A stretch of 64,000 nucleotides of DNA from Pseudomonas asplenii (GCF_900105475.1 NZ_LT629777.1:4464001-4528000); one strand, 5' to 3'. Counted from the stretch's first letter, positions 50,934 through 61,227 are shown. The notes: a model not told the origin generated them from the letters alone. Program-made: numbers and translations.

Positions 50934-51416
50934 TTACTCGCTGACGGCTTTCTTGATCAGCTTGGATGGGGTCCAGATCCGATAACGGATCTGCACGTCG
51001 TCCGGAGCGTAGATCACCAGCGGCAGTTTGCTGTTGTAGCGCAGCATGTAGCCGGTGCCGACGACCGGGACGAAGTCCTTCTTCGGCTTGGTGCCGGGTG
51101 GGCAGGCCATCAGAGTGGAAACCGGGCCGCTGACGCTTTCCAGGCGATAGTAGGAATAGCTCCAGCCTTCCAGGTTTTTCTCGTCGAGGTTGCCGCTCAG
51201 ACGTTTCTGGTTGCAATCAACGGGCATGACCTTGCCAGCGATGATTTCGACCCGGTGATCGGAGTCCTTGGTCATCTTCGGTACGCGGATCACCGTGCGG
51301 GTGAAGCCGTCCTGCGCCTTGGGGAAGGGCGCCAGGTCCGATTTGTCGGCGGCGACCGCACCGGCGGCAGTGGTCATGGCCAGCAGGAGTGTGGCGGCGA
51401 GAGTCGTCGAATTCAT
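50934..51416 (-). CDS. eco: Ecotin, periplasmic serine protease inhibitor
   Basis: 160 residues. Signal peptide NSTTLAATLLLAMTTAAGAV (cleavage near residue 23). The reactive loop GPVSTLMACPPGT carries Met as the P1 residue, as in E. coli ecotin, and the disulfide Cys pair is in MPVDCNQKRL and MACPPG. Ecotin inhibits trypsin-fold proteases, including neutrophil elastase, as a dimer. It is convergent with ilvA (11 nt between stops). Confidence 0.96.
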   Translation of the reverse strand: MNSTTLAATLLLAMTTAAGAVAADKSDLAPFPKAQDGFTRTVIRVPKMTKDSDHRVEIIAGKVMPVDCNQKRLSGNLDEKNLEGWSYSYYRLESVSGPVSTLMACPPGTKPKKDFVPVVGTGYMLRYNSKLPLVIYAPDDVQIRYRIWTPSKLIKKAVSE

Positions 51417-51787
51417 GAGCTTTCTGTGCCCTGGTCAGGAGGGATCGCTCCCTCGGTGGAATGGTACAACTGGGGTGGTCCGTGATGTGCTCACGGCGGA
51501 TCCGCAAACAACTGGCGAAGATAAGGGCAAATGGCGTCTCGGCAAAGGGTTTTTCTTGTCAGCTGGATAGCGGCATTTCGCTATTAATTCGACCAGCGGT
51601 GTGCCTGTCGGACGAACAGTGCTTACGTGCCCGGGTAAACGGCTTAGTCTGTGATGAGGTCTTCGCCTTTCAGGATAGGACAAGGCGATGGCCCGTGCAG
51701 GGCTTGTGCTGTATTGAGGAACCCGCAGGCGGTCGATGACCGTCCCGGTCAAGAAACTGGCAGTCTCATATAACGGAGAGAGTCGCC
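51417..51787. other. Divergent intergenic region (ecotin / DUF1652)
   Basis: 371 nt. On the ecotin side a small hairpin GAGGGA-TCGC-TCCCTC (51439-51454) lies in the probable 5' untranslated region. On the other side GGAGAG precedes the DUF1652 gene. No gene or RNA family recognised. Confidence 0.5.
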
Positions 51788-52057
51788 ATGCTATCGCTAT
51801 CGTCGCTGGAATTACGCAATATCATCGAAAGCAGTTTTCTGCCCACGCGCTGCCAGTGCAGCGTCGGGGCGGATGAGTCCCTCACCGTCAGGGTGTTCGA
51901 CAGGAAGTCCGAGCGGGTGGACCTGCTGGTCACCGGCATCCGAGCTTCGAAGCTCGACAGTAGCCGGGCCATTTCCGAACTGATCGCCAAGCTTCGTCAT
52001 GACCTGGTACAGGGGCAAGGCGCCAGCCATGACCAGGTGCGGGCGCGGGCGTTTTGA
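51788..52057 (+). CDS. DUF1652 protein
   Basis: 89 residues, no signal peptide. LSLSSLELRNIIESSFLPTRCQC, then LTVRVFDRKSERVDLLVTGI and ISELIAKLRHDL, are the DUF1652 hallmarks. The family is nearly confined to Pseudomonas and has no known function. The RBS is GGAGAG 7 nt upstream. A second, more diverged member lies at 57494-57784. Confidence 0.88.
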   Translation: MLSLSSLELRNIIESSFLPTRCQCSVGADESLTVRVFDRKSERVDLLVTGIRASKLDSSRAISELIAKLRHDLVQGQGASHDQVRARAF

Positions 52058-52221
52058 CGCCAGCGCTTTGCCGCCCGACTCTCCCTCTCGCGCTCCCTTT
52101 CCCGGAGGGGGCGTCCGGCATAAAAATCTTTCCCGCCATGGGATAGATAGCTTACCGGCGGTGTCGAACTGCCAGTAAACTGCGCGCTTTTCCCCGTACC
52201 CTTCATTTCCAGAGGTTTTGC

Positions 52222-53868
52222 ATGACACTCAGTCCTTTTGCGGGCAAACCGGCACCGGCACAGTTGCTGGTAGATATCCCGCGACTGGTATCGGCCTATT
52301 ACACCGGCCAACCCGATGCGACGATCTCCACCCAGCGTGTCGCCTTCGGTACGTCGGGACATCGGGGTAGTTCCTTCGAACTGAGTTTCAACGAGTGGCA
52401 TGTTCTGGCCATCAGCCAGGCCATCTGCCTGTACCGCCAGGCCCAGGGCATCGACGGCCCGTTGTTCGTCGGCATCGATACCCATGCGTTGTCCACTCCG
52501 GCCGGTGCCAGTGCCCTGGAAGTATTCGCCGCCAACGGCGTGGAAACCATGATCGCCGAGGGTGACGAGTACACGCCAACGCCGGCGATATCCCATGCCA
52601 TCATCTGCTACAACCGGGGTCGTACCAGCGGCCTGGCGGACGGCGTGGTGATCACCCCGTCGCACAACCCGCCGGAAAGTGGCGGTTTCAAATACAACCC
52701 GCCCAATGGCGGTCCGGCCGATACCCATATCACCAAGTGGATCGAGGCCAAGGCCAACGAACTGCTGGGCAACCAGTTGGCCGGGGTGAAACGCATCAGC
52801 TACGAGCGTGCACTCAAGGCTGCAACTACCCACCGGCATGACTACCTCAACCGCTATGTCGCCGACCTGGCTAGCGTCATCGACATGGAGGCCATCCGCA
52901 GCGCCAACCTGCGCCTGGGCGTCGATCCACTGGGCGGTGCCGGTGTGCGCTACTGGTCGGCGATCGCCGATCACTACAAGCTGAACCTGGAAGTGGTGAA
53001 CACCCAGGTCGATCCGACATTCCGTTTCATGAGCGTCGACTGGGACGGCAAGATCCGCATGGATCCATCTTCCAGCCATGCCATGCAGGGCCTGATCGGC
53101 TTGAAGGAACGCTTCGACGTGGCCTTCGCCTGCGACCCCGACCATGACCGCCATGGCATCGTTACCCCGTCCGGTGGTCTGCTGGCGCCGAACAACTATC
53201 TGGCGGTGTCCATCGACTACCTGTTCCAGAACCGTCCGCAATGGCGCGCCGATGCGGCTGTCGGCAAGACCGTGGTCAGCAGCGGCCTGATCGATCGTGT
53301 GGCGGCACGCCTGGGTCGCCGGTTGTACGAAGTGCCGGTGGGCTTCAAGTGGTTCGCCGATGGCCTGTTCGATGGCTCCCTGGGTTTTGGGGGGGAGGAG
53401 AGTGCCGGTGCGTCGTTCCTGCGCAAGGACGGCAGCGTCTGGTCCACCGACAAGGACGGCCTGATTCCGGGGCTGCTGGCGGCGGAGATGACTTCGCGTA
53501 CCGGTCGTGATCCGAGCCAGATCTTCCGTGGTCTGACCGACGAGTTGGGCGAGCCGTTCTCCGTGCGGGTCGATGCCGCTGCCACGCCGGCGCAGAAAGC
53601 GCTGCTGGGCAAGCTGTCGCCCCAGCAGGTGAGTTCGACGCAACTGGCGGGAGAGGCGATCCAGCAGGTCCTCAGCCACGCGCCGGGCAACGAACAGGCG
53701 ATCGGCGGCTTGAAGGTCATGACCGCAAATGGCTGGTTCGCTGCGCGCCCATCGGGCACCGAGGACATCTACAAGATCTACGCCGAGAGCTTCATCGGCG
53801 CCGATCACCTCCAGCGCCTGGTGGAAGAAGCCCAGGTACTGGTGGACGGAGCGATTTCCCCGGCTTGA
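52222..53868 (+). CDS. pgm: Phosphoglucomutase, alpha-D-glucose specific
   Basis: 548 residues. The phosphoserine loop is [13 protein letters not shown] (Ser near 147), the Mg2+ loop CDPDHDRHG, the sugar loop [14 protein letters not shown] and the phosphate loop in the C-terminal domain [17 protein letters not shown]. It interconverts glucose 1- and 6-phosphate for glycogen/trehalose and exopolysaccharide precursors. RBS AGAGG. Length equals E. coli Pgm (546). Confidence 0.97.
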   Translation: MTLSPFAGKPAPAQLLVDIPRLVSAYYTGQPDATISTQRVAFGTSGHRGSSFELSFNEWHVLAISQAICLYRQAQGIDGPLFVGIDTHALSTPAGASALEVFAANGVETMIAEGDEYTPTPAISHAIICYNRGRTSGLADGVVITPSHNPPESGGFKYNPPNGGPADTHITKWIEAKANELLGNQLAGVKRISYERALKAATTHRHDYLNRYVADLASVIDMEAIRSANLRLGVDPLGGAGVRYWSAIADHYKLNLEVVNTQVDPTFRFMSVDWDGKIRMDPSSSHAMQGLIGLKERFDVAFACDPDHDRHGIVTPSGGLLAPNNYLAVSIDYLFQNRPQWRADAAVGKTVVSSGLIDRVAARLGRRLYEVPVGFKWFADGLFDGSLGFGGEESAGASFLRKDGSVWSTDKDGLIPGLLAAEMTSRTGRDPSQIFRGLTDELGEPFSVRVDAAATPAQKALLGKLSPQQVSSTQLAGEAIQQVLSHAPGNEQAIGGLKVMTANGWFAARPSGTEDIYKIYAESFIGADHLQRLVEEAQVLVDGAISPA

Positions 53869-53874
53869 TGATGG

Positions 53875-53904
53875 CTGGTGCTGGTGCTGGTGCTGGTGCT
53901 GGTG
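53875..53904. repeat. CTGGTG hexamer tandem repeat
   Basis: Five perfect copies of CTGGTG begin 7 nt after the pgm stop, with a degenerate sixth. A REP-like core CGGGCAAGCCCG follows at about 53937. The tract could change copy number by slippage. Confidence 0.85.
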
Positions 53905-54013
53905 CTGAGGTGCCTGGTGCGGGCTGTTGTGGTGAGCGGGCAAGCCCGTTCGCCACAATCCCGGCTCTAATCCTGATTCCGGTGTTCTAGCCCCAATCCA
54001 CCTCTCGCCTACC

Positions 54014-54712
54014 TCAAGCCACATCCACCAGAATGATCTCGCTGTCCTGTACGGCAGTGACCCGCAACACCTCTTCTTTCTCAACGGCCACACCATCGCG
54101 TGCCTCGGCCCGCAGGCCGTTGACCTCGATCACTCCGCTGGCTGGCACCAGATAAGCCCGGCGGTCGCTGCCCAGGTGATATTCGGCACTTTCGCCAGCC
54201 TTCAGGTTGGCCGCCACCAATCGGGCATTGGCGCGAATCTGCAGGCTGTGTTCATCGCCAGCCTTGCCGCTGGCCAGGGTCACGAAGCCTTCGCCACGTT
54301 CCCCTTTGGGAAACGGTCGGGTACCCCAGGAAGGCGCGGCACCGGCCTGTTCCGGAATGATCCAGATCTGAAAGATCCTGGTCGGCGTCGCTTCCAGGTT
54401 GTACTCGCTGTGGGCGATCCCGGTGCCTGCGCTCATCACCTGCACATCGCCGGCCTCGGTACGACCTTTATTGCCCAGATTGTCCTCATGGCTGATCGCC
54501 CCTTCGCGCACATAGGTGATGATCTCCATGTCCCGATGCGGGTGTTTCGGGAAACCGGTGCCAGGGGCGATCACGTCATCGTTCCAGACTCGCAGGTTGC
54601 CCCAGTGCATGCGTTGCGGATCGTAGTACTCGGCGAACGAAAAGTGGTGGTGAGCGTCCAGCCAGCCATGATGAGCGCCGCCCAGGCTGTTGAAGGGTCG
54701 AAGTTGCAGCAT
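54014..54712 (-). CDS. Pirin family protein
   Basis: 232 residues, double cupin. The metal ligands sit in the N-terminal cupin: HPHRDMEIITYV (two His), then SHEDN and GTGIAHSEYN (His and Glu). Relatives have quercetinase activity or modulate enzymes. The start MLQLRPFNSLGG has AGGAGAAG upstream. The gene is divergent from the helicase across 281 nt. Confidence 0.93.
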   Translation of the reverse strand: MLQLRPFNSLGGAHHGWLDAHHHFSFAEYYDPQRMHWGNLRVWNDDVIAPGTGFPKHPHRDMEIITYVREGAISHEDNLGNKGRTEAGDVQVMSAGTGIAHSEYNLEATPTRIFQIWIIPEQAGAAPSWGTRPFPKGERGEGFVTLASGKAGDEHSLQIRANARLVAANLKAGESAEYHLGSDRRAYLVPASGVIEVNGLRAEARDGVAVEKEEVLRVTAVQDSEIILVDVA

Positions 54713-54993
54713 GATTCTTCTCCTGTTCAGGTTCGTCATGGGCTGGCGCCGGGCCAGGGCAGGACGTTGATCGTGGGTTGATGGGGTCATGATCTGTCAG
54801 ATCAATATCGATAAAAAGCGTAAATTATTCCTCGTTATCATCTAATTAGTAGATGTATGGGCGATGGCAGAGTGATGTCCGCACTTTCAGTTCGTCATCT
54901 AAATGGCTGATTGAAAAGCAATTGACTAGAACTGTGTGGCTAATCAGGCGACCATAAGCCTTTCACCCGGACCGTCCCAGACTTGGAGCCAGC

Positions 54994-57456
54994 GTGTCGC
55001 AATACGACCCCGAACCGCCTGCCGAACTTTCCTCCCTGGCACAGTTGCCACTGTTCAAGCGGCTGATGGCCCGCCTGCTGGGCGGTGGCCTGAGTCGTTT
55101 GCGCGCGCAGCATGTGGCCTCCTGGCTGCAAGGCCAGGCGGATGGTTTTCGCAGCGGTCACAGTGCCGGCGTGGAGTACGGCTACCGTGAAGGGCACGCC
55201 GAAGGCCTGGAGGAAGGTCGCCAGGTCCTGCTGATCCGCGATACCCGCCCGGTGGAGCACCGGGCTCCCGGGGTCGATGACAACCTGTTCGATGACTGGC
55301 GTCTGCCGTTGGGCGCTGACCTCAAGAAGCGCATCAAGGCCGACGTCGCCCGATTGTTGCCCGCCCATGCGCAGCCGAGCGCGGCGCAGTGGAAAATGAT
55401 CTTCAGTGATACCCCTTCAACGTCGGTGATCGCCGGGGCCGGTGCAGGCAAGTCCACTTCGCTGGTGCTGCGCATCCTGTTGCTGACCCATTACCTGGGT
55501 TTTGAACTCGACTCGCTGACCGTCGTGACCTTTACCCGTGAGTCGTGCAAGGACTTCATCGCCAAGCTGATCGAGATTTTTGCCTTGTGGGGGCGTCCGC
55601 TCGGCCTGCGCGAAGCCAGGGAGGTGGTCCGGACCTTCCACTCGCGCATTCTGCCGATGGTTCGGGGACTGCCGGGTTTTGCCCAGTTGCAGGCGTTCGA
55701 GAACCTTGGCGCCCGGAGCGTGGGTGACGATGACGGAGGTGACAGCAACCCCTTCGATCTGCGGATCAACGATGCCCAGCGTCAGCAGCTCAACGCCTGC
55801 TACCACCGTCTGCACCGCGACAATCCGCGTTTTCGCGAGCTCCTCACGCCGCTGTACAAGCATGCCCTGCAACTCAAGGAGCTGGAGCAGGATCACCCGG
55901 ATGTGCAGAAGCGCATGGCTGTGACCGAGCTGGCCTCGCGGCGTGACGAGGAGCTGTGCGACACCATTGAAGACCTGTGGTTTCGCGCCGGCGCCTGGCC
56001 GATCCAGGGTATCGAGCCGAACCGCGAGGCGCTGGAGATCAACGGCTCGCCATTTCATTGCCATGGTTACATCCCCGAGCTGGACGCCTGGGTGGTCCTG
56101 GGCTTCGATCCGCGTGAGAATCCGCAGATCAGCCGACCGGGCTCACGTCTTTCGGTGCGGGCGGAGTGGGCGGTAAAGCGCACACTGTTTCAAGCTTTCT
56201 GTCGTAAACCATTGATATGGCTTGATAGTTATGAGTCGGCGAAGCGGGTTTTATCTTCCCTTGGAGGTGACGCCACGGCGGGTCCGGGGTTTGATTATCG
56301 GGTCAAGGGTGAACTCGCCTCGGCGCCATTGCTCGACTGTTTTGTCATGGCGGCCGGGTTCATCGAGAACCTTGGTCTCGATGTCAGTGTGGCCGTTGGC
56401 CAGATGAGTTTCGCCAAGGACGATCCGGACCGGTTCTTCTTTGAGGCCCTGAGCCTGTTCTGGAAGGCGCTGGAAGCGCACCTGTTGGCGCAGTCACCGC
56501 CGATCATGAGCTACAACCGGATGTTCTCGCTGTTCGGCGAAAACAACCCGGAAAACCAGGCGCTGCTCAGCGACGAGTTGCTGCGGCCGCTCTCGCATCT
56601 GATGATCGACGAATTCCAGGATGTTTCACCGCAGATTGTCTCCTGGTTGCGCGCCAGCCTGCGCGAGATCCGGCGTCGTGGCCCGGCCCTGCATGTCGGT
56701 CGTGGTGCCCAGCATTCTTCGCTGCTGTGCGTGGGTGATGACTGGCAGTCGATCTACGGCTGGCGCGGCAGTTCGCCCCAGTACTTCATGGAGTTCGGCA
56801 AGGAGTTTGCGTCGCCATCGACCACCCGGGTGATGCTCAGTGAAAATTTCCGCAGCCACCAGCACATCATCGATGCCGCCGAGCACATTGTGCGCGCCGC
56901 ACCAGCCATCGCCGGGAAGAAAGCCAAGGCTGCCGGTGAACCGAAGGAGCTGCTGCCGGTGAACATTCTGGATCGGGATGACGAGGCGTTGGGCAAGCGC
57001 CTGGCGGAGCACTATCGACAGGGCGATAGCGTGTTAATGCTTTTTCGAAAAAGTATCGATAAGTTATTGATTGAAAAATATATTCAGCCTGTAATTAATG
57101 TTGATTCTAGCTTGCCGTTCGAACAGCGGCGGCTCAAGCTACTGACGTATCACAGCGCCAAGGGCTTGCAGGCCGATGCGGTGTTCCTGTTGGGTGACTG
57201 TCTGCACCTGACGCGCTCTCCCTACAAGAACCAGGTCTACCGGATGGCCGGGCTGGGCAAGGATGGTGATGCCGAGCCTTACGACAGCGCGCAGAAGGAC
57301 GAGATTCTGCGCCTGGCCTATGTCGGGATCACCCGGGCGGTGAAGCACTGCTACTGGTACCTGGAGGGGGTGGATGCCCAGGCAGCCAATGCGCCCAAGG
57401 CATCTGACCGAATTGCCACGGGCAAGGCATTTTTTGCTGATTTACGGACGAAGTGA
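54994..57456 (+). CDS. UvrD/Rep-like superfamily 1A helicase with GX3-repeat N terminus
   Basis: 820 residues. Walker A GAGAGKST is at 148-155, motif Ia VVTFTRESC, Walker B DEFQD at 539-543, motif III GDDWQSIYGWRG, motif IV LSENFRS, motif V YHSAKGLQADAVFLL and motif VI YVGITRA at about 779-785. Before the helicase core lies a helix with Gly at every fourth residue (47, 51, 55, 59, 63, 67, 71, 75). A long insert of about 300 residues separates motif Ia/Ib from II. Role unknown; a 3'-5' DNA helicase in repair or defence is plausible. Two AT-rich patches interrupt its otherwise GC-rich codons. Confidence 0.9.
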   Translation: MSQYDPEPPAELSSLAQLPLFKRLMARLLGGGLSRLRAQHVASWLQGQADGFRSGHSAGVEYGYREGHAEGLEEGRQVLLIRDTRPVEHRAPGVDDNLFDDWRLPLGADLKKRIKADVARLLPAHAQPSAAQWKMIFSDTPSTSVIAGAGAGKSTSLVLRILLLTHYLGFELDSLTVVTFTRESCKDFIAKLIEIFALWGRPLGLREAREVVRTFHSRILPMVRGLPGFAQLQAFENLGARSVGDDDGGDSNPFDLRINDAQRQQLNACYHRLHRDNPRFRELLTPLYKHALQLKELEQDHPDVQKRMAVTELASRRDEELCDTIEDLWFRAGAWPIQGIEPNREALEINGSPFHCHGYIPELDAWVVLGFDPRENPQISRPGSRLSVRAEWAVKRTLFQAFCRKPLIWLDSYESAKRVLSSLGGDATAGPGFDYRVKGELASAPLLDCFVMAAGFIENLGLDVSVAVGQMSFAKDDPDRFFFEALSLFWKALEAHLLAQSPPIMSYNRMFSLFGENNPENQALLSDELLRPLSHLMIDEFQDVSPQIVSWLRASLREIRRRGPALHVGRGAQHSSLLCVGDDWQSIYGWRGSSPQYFMEFGKEFASPSTTRVMLSENFRSHQHIIDAAEHIVRAAPAIAGKKAKAAGEPKELLPVNILDRDDEALGKRLAEHYRQGDSVLMLFRKSIDKLLIEKYIQPVINVDSSLPFEQRRLKLLTYHSAKGLQADAVFLLGDCLHLTRSPYKNQVYRMAGLGKDGDAEPYDSAQKDEILRLAYVGITRAVKHCYWYLEGVDAQAANAPKASDRIATGKAFFADLRTK

Positions 57457-57493
57457 ACGACGGCGCCAGCCCGCCGGCTTGCGCAGCGTCGGT

Positions 57494-57784
57494 TCAGGCC
57501 AGTATCTGCAGGTTCTGGGGTGGCACGAAGGACTCCAGTTCGGCTTCGATCGCTTCGATGATGCGCTCCACATCGGCCGCATTCATCACCGTCGCACAGG
57601 GGATGCCGGCAATGGCGATCAACGTCTCGCCGCTGGCTCGGTCGAATAACCGGGCAATCATGCTGCGCGGAGCATCCATGCTGGCTTCGAAACCCAACGG
57701 ATGGAAATGCCAGCGCATCAATTGGCAGGCATTGGGAAACGTGACCTTGCTGAAAAATGTGCTCATGGTGCCCACCTGTGTCAT
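57494..57784 (-). CDS. DUF1652-like protein
   Basis: 96 residues. FPNACQLMRWHFHPLGFEASMD, RLFDRASGETLIAIAGIPC and DVERIIEAIEAELES follow the DUF1652 pattern, but with an IAGIPC block in place of VTGI. AAGGAAG lies 8 nt before the chosen ATG; a second ATG six codons later also has a Shine-Dalgarno. Convergent with the helicase gene. Function unknown. Confidence 0.7.
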   Translation of the reverse strand: MTQVGTMSTFFSKVTFPNACQLMRWHFHPLGFEASMDAPRSMIARLFDRASGETLIAIAGIPCATVMNAADVERIIEAIEAELESFVPPQNLQILA

Positions 57785-58693
57785 TGAGCGCTTCCTTTTG
57801 CTCGCGGGTAGGAACGGAAGGACCTCATGGTCCAACCTGGCCTTGTGCTGAAGGCCGAGTGCTAAAAATAGCATTCGCCTGTCACCGCCAGAAGCGTTTT
57901 TTCAGCCCGGTCGACGATTGTTTTTTCTGTAGCTTGACTGATGTCGTAACTCTTGCTCAGGCGAACACTCCTTGTTCGACGACAACGTTCTGCAGCAGGA
58001 GAGGCTGTGGGTTTTCGATGCAGGGTTTTAAATTCTAAATATAAAAAAATTTAGAAACAATGATTAATGAGGGCTTTCGCTCTTTGCACCGCGTCCGAGT
58101 TGTTGTGGGTAACGCTTCACTACTTGAGTATGACCCATCACGGTAAAACCCCGGCGCGCTCTAAGCCAGCCGAGGGGCCAAGGATAAATTGACGCGTTTT
58201 CGTTGCCTGATTCCTTTCATTCAGATACACCACTCATCGGCCAATGGCGAGATAGGCATTGTCGCTGGTGGCCGCAGCGCTGAAGGGACGCTAGGGTCTA
58301 TCAGAAATGTTTTCGAGCGAAGAGCGGTTTTCAAGGAGACATGGCAAGCGCAGATACATGACTTGCCGAGTCTGGGTTATTCGCTTGAGAGGCTAGGGTG
58401 CAGCGCGTTTGTGGGATCCCAATCATCTTTGTTTTGTTATTTAGTTACAGTGGCTGAATCGATTCTTTATCCTCAAGTAGCCATATTTCCAACGTCATAG
58501 ATAACGGTTCTCAGCTAGTTGTAATTACTTGGCTATTTTTGATTTTTGTCCTATATAAATCTTAGAGCCCTGCCGATATCGCTAATCAGAGTCCATGGCG
58601 TTCTAGCGGATGGCGTTGAAACTGTCGGGTGATAGCCCCCGGCAGAGAGATGGCATGGATGCGGATCGCTTCATTGCTGAAAGAGAGCTTCCC
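57785..58693. other. Long AT-rich interval without a convincing gene
   Basis: 909 nt. From about 58020 the composition turns AT-rich and holds the inverted repeat TTCTAAAT-N8-ATTTAGAA (58033-58056). A plus-strand frame of 103 codons (58189-58500, TTG start with AAGGA 4 nt before) has no recognisable similarity and atypical codons. It may be a remnant of transferred DNA. The 3' end holds the promoter region of the chemoreceptor. Confidence 0.5.
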
Positions 58694-60319
58694 ATGTCGC
58701 TACGCACTATGAATATCGCCCCTCGGGCCTTTCTCGGTTTTGCCTTTATCGCCTTGCTGGTAATTGTGCTGGGCGTGTTTGCGCACACCCGCATGACCGT
58801 GATCCGTCAGGCATCGATCGATATGCAGACCAACCAGCTACCCAGCGTGGGCTACCTCGGCAATCTGACTGAGGGGGTGCTGCGTATGCGTATCCTGTCC
58901 TTTCGTGTCCTGGCCAATCGCGAGCCGGCGGCCTTGCAGGAAGCCGAAACGCGCATTACGTTCCTGGTGGACAAGCTGCGCAAGGATCAGAAGAACTACG
59001 CCGACCTGCCGTCGGCGGGAGAGGAGTTGGCCAAGTACAAGGAGTTTAGCGCCACGCTCGAGGCCTACCTCAATGACCAGAACCGCATGCTGGAGTTGTC
59101 CCGGCAGAACAAGCTCGATGAGTTACGCAACCTGATCAACACCCAGATCAAGGCCGGTACCGATCAGATGGGCTTGCAGCTCAATCAATTGGTGGACTTC
59201 AACAAGGCGGCTGCCAAGGCCGCCTCAGACGAGGCTGGCAGGCAATATGATATAGCCAGTACTGGCATTATCAGTGTGGCGATCATTGCTGGGCTGTTGA
59301 CCGTGTTGTTGGCCTGGTTGCTGACCCGTAGCATCGTCACGCCGTTGAGGACTGCCATCGAAACCGCCGAAATCATTGCCAGCGGTAACCTGACCAAGCC
59401 GATTCTGGTCGAGGGCACGGATGAGCCGGCGCGCTTGCTCACGGCTTTGGCCACCATGCAAGGCAACCTGCGCAAGACCATCGAGCAGATTTCCGGTTCG
59501 GCCACGCAGTTGGCCTCGGCGGCGGAGGAACTCAGCGCCGTGACCGAAGAAGCCTCGCGGGGCCTGCAGCAGCAGAACAACGAGATCGAGCAGGCCGCCA
59601 CTGCCGTCAACGAAATGACCAGCGCCGTGGAAGAGGTCGCGCGCAACGCGGTTTCGACTTCCGAGGCGTCCGAGCAATCCAATCAGGCCGCTCGCGCGGG
59701 ACGTGACCGGGTGGTGGAAACCGTCGAGGCGATCCAGGCCATGACCCACGATGTGCAGGGCACGTCGGCGTTGATGGAAGGCCTGGCGACTCAGGGACGG
59801 GATATCGGTCAGGTGCTGGATGTGATCCGGGCGATTGCCGAGCAGACCAACCTGCTCGCGCTCAATGCCGCCATTGAAGCGGCCCGGGCTGGCGAAGCCG
59901 GGCGTGGTTTCGCGGTGGTGGCCGATGAAGTACGGGCCCTGGCCCACCGGACCCAGCAGTCGACCCGCGAAATCGAAAAAATGGTGGCGGGTATCCAGAA
60001 TGGCACCGGCGAAGCCGTGCAGTCGATGCAGCAGAGCAACCAGCGCACCCAGGACACCCTGGAGCGCGCCCGCGCGGCGGGTGTGGCGCTGGAGCAGATC
60101 ACCCAATCGATCAACCTGATCAACGAGCGCAACCTGGTGATCGCCAGTGCCTCGGAAGAGCAGGCGCAGGTGTCCCGTGAGGTCGACCGTAACCTGGTGA
60201 ACATCCGCGACCTGGCCTCGCAGTCGGCCGACGGGGCGAACCAGACCAGCGTCGCGAGCCACGAATTGTCGCGCCTGGCGGTGGACCTCAGCGCACTGGT
60301 CGCCCGTTTCGTTATTTAG
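58694..60319 (+). CDS. Methyl-accepting chemotaxis protein with four-helix-bundle sensor
   Basis: 541 residues. TM1 (about 10-32, [20 protein letters not shown]), a periplasmic helical bundle (about 33-190), TM2 ([20 protein letters not shown]), HAMP, and a signalling hairpin with the tip [20 protein letters not shown]. The ligand is unknown; helical-bundle sensors in Pseudomonas bind organic acids or amines. The reading frame opens 28 codons earlier, but those residues are charged and unlike this family; [13 protein letters not shown] is the natural start. Confidence 0.94.
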   Translation: MSLRTMNIAPRAFLGFAFIALLVIVLGVFAHTRMTVIRQASIDMQTNQLPSVGYLGNLTEGVLRMRILSFRVLANREPAALQEAETRITFLVDKLRKDQKNYADLPSAGEELAKYKEFSATLEAYLNDQNRMLELSRQNKLDELRNLINTQIKAGTDQMGLQLNQLVDFNKAAAKAASDEAGRQYDIASTGIISVAIIAGLLTVLLAWLLTRSIVTPLRTAIETAEIIASGNLTKPILVEGTDEPARLLTALATMQGNLRKTIEQISGSATQLASAAEELSAVTEEASRGLQQQNNEIEQAATAVNEMTSAVEEVARNAVSTSEASEQSNQAARAGRDRVVETVEAIQAMTHDVQGTSALMEGLATQGRDIGQVLDVIRAIAEQTNLLALNAAIEAARAGEAGRGFAVVADEVRALAHRTQQSTREIEKMVAGIQNGTGEAVQSMQQSNQRTQDTLERARAAGVALEQITQSINLINERNLVIASASEEQAQVSREVDRNLVNIRDLASQSADGANQTSVASHELSRLAVDLSALVARFVI

Positions 60320-60407
60320 TGGCCTGTGTGGTCGATTCGCAGGCTTGACCGCTATGGTGAGACGGCTGACTAACCTCCGCGCGAGAGGGGAACCAGCGAG
60401 CTGAATA

Positions 60408-61157
60408 CTATTTGGGAAGTGCTTCGCGGCTGAACGCTTCCACTTCCCGTACCAGGCCTCGCGCGGCCAGGCGCACCAGCTCGCCGCCTTTTTCCACACT
60501 GGCCAGGGCCGGATCGGAGCCCATGCGGCCATCCGGGAAGCGTGCCCGAAAGTCGAGCGCTTCGCGGATCGGACCGGTGTTGCCGATCTGCGGCGAGTAA
60601 TCGGCTGACTTGATCGATTCCGGATAAGCCCATTGCGTCACCGCGATCTCAGACGGCGTGGCATGGCTGCCGTGCCCGGTCGGGAACTGCTCGCGGGCCA
60701 GTTCACCGACACCTTCCAGATCCCACCAGTTGCACAGCTTCAGGGCGTAGCCGGCGTGGCGCTTGGCGAAGCTCGCTTCGGCATACAACTCGGAAAAGGC
60801 TGCTTCGATCGAAGCGATATTGCCGCCGTGGCCGTTGAGAAAGAGGATTTTCTCGAAGCCATGGCCGGCCAGTGAGCGGACCCAGTCGCCAATGGCGGCG
60901 ATGAAGGTCGACGGTCGCAGCGAGATGGTGCCGGGAAACGCCAGGTGGTGTTGGGCCATGCCGATGTTGAAGGTCGGCGCGATCAGGATATCGGCGTTTT
61001 TCTCGGCCTCGTAGGCAATGATTTGCGGACACATCCAGTCGGTTCCCAAGAGGCCGGTGGGACCGTGCTGCTCGTTGGAGCCGATGGGCACGACGATAGT
61101 ACGGCTGCGTTCGAGAAACTGGCCGATCTCGGCCCAGGTCGACAGGTGCAGGAGCAT
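60408..61157 (-). CDS. Creatininase family amidohydrolase
   Basis: 249 residues. The binuclear metal site motifs are visible: VPIGSNEQHGPTGLLGTD (Glu and His), LAFPGTISLRPSTF and FLNGHGGNIASIEAAFSE, plus GHGSHATPSEIA with Glu. Creatininases hydrolyse cyclic or N-formyl amides, e.g. creatinine or 3-dehydro compounds. The gene is 110 nt upstream of no creatinase/sarcosine genes; its minus-strand neighbour encodes a transporter, so the substrate is open. Confidence 0.88.
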   Translation of the reverse strand: MLLHLSTWAEIGQFLERSRTIVVPIGSNEQHGPTGLLGTDWMCPQIIAYEAEKNADILIAPTFNIGMAQHHLAFPGTISLRPSTFIAAIGDWVRSLAGHGFEKILFLNGHGGNIASIEAAFSELYAEASFAKRHAGYALKLCNWWDLEGVGELAREQFPTGHGSHATPSEIAVTQWAYPESIKSADYSPQIGNTGPIREALDFRARFPDGRMGSDPALASVEKGGELVRLAARGLVREVEAFSREALPK

Positions 61158-61227
61158 GGAATTTCCTCATGGCAGCGGGTTTTATGCGGCACATGCTGCG
61201 CTGCTGTCGCCGACTCGGCAAGGGCCT

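Noticed and set aside
58189..58500. 103-codon plus-strand frame in the AT-rich interval as a gene
   Set aside because: TTG start, atypical codons and no recognisable motif; kept only as a weak possibility in the interval entry.
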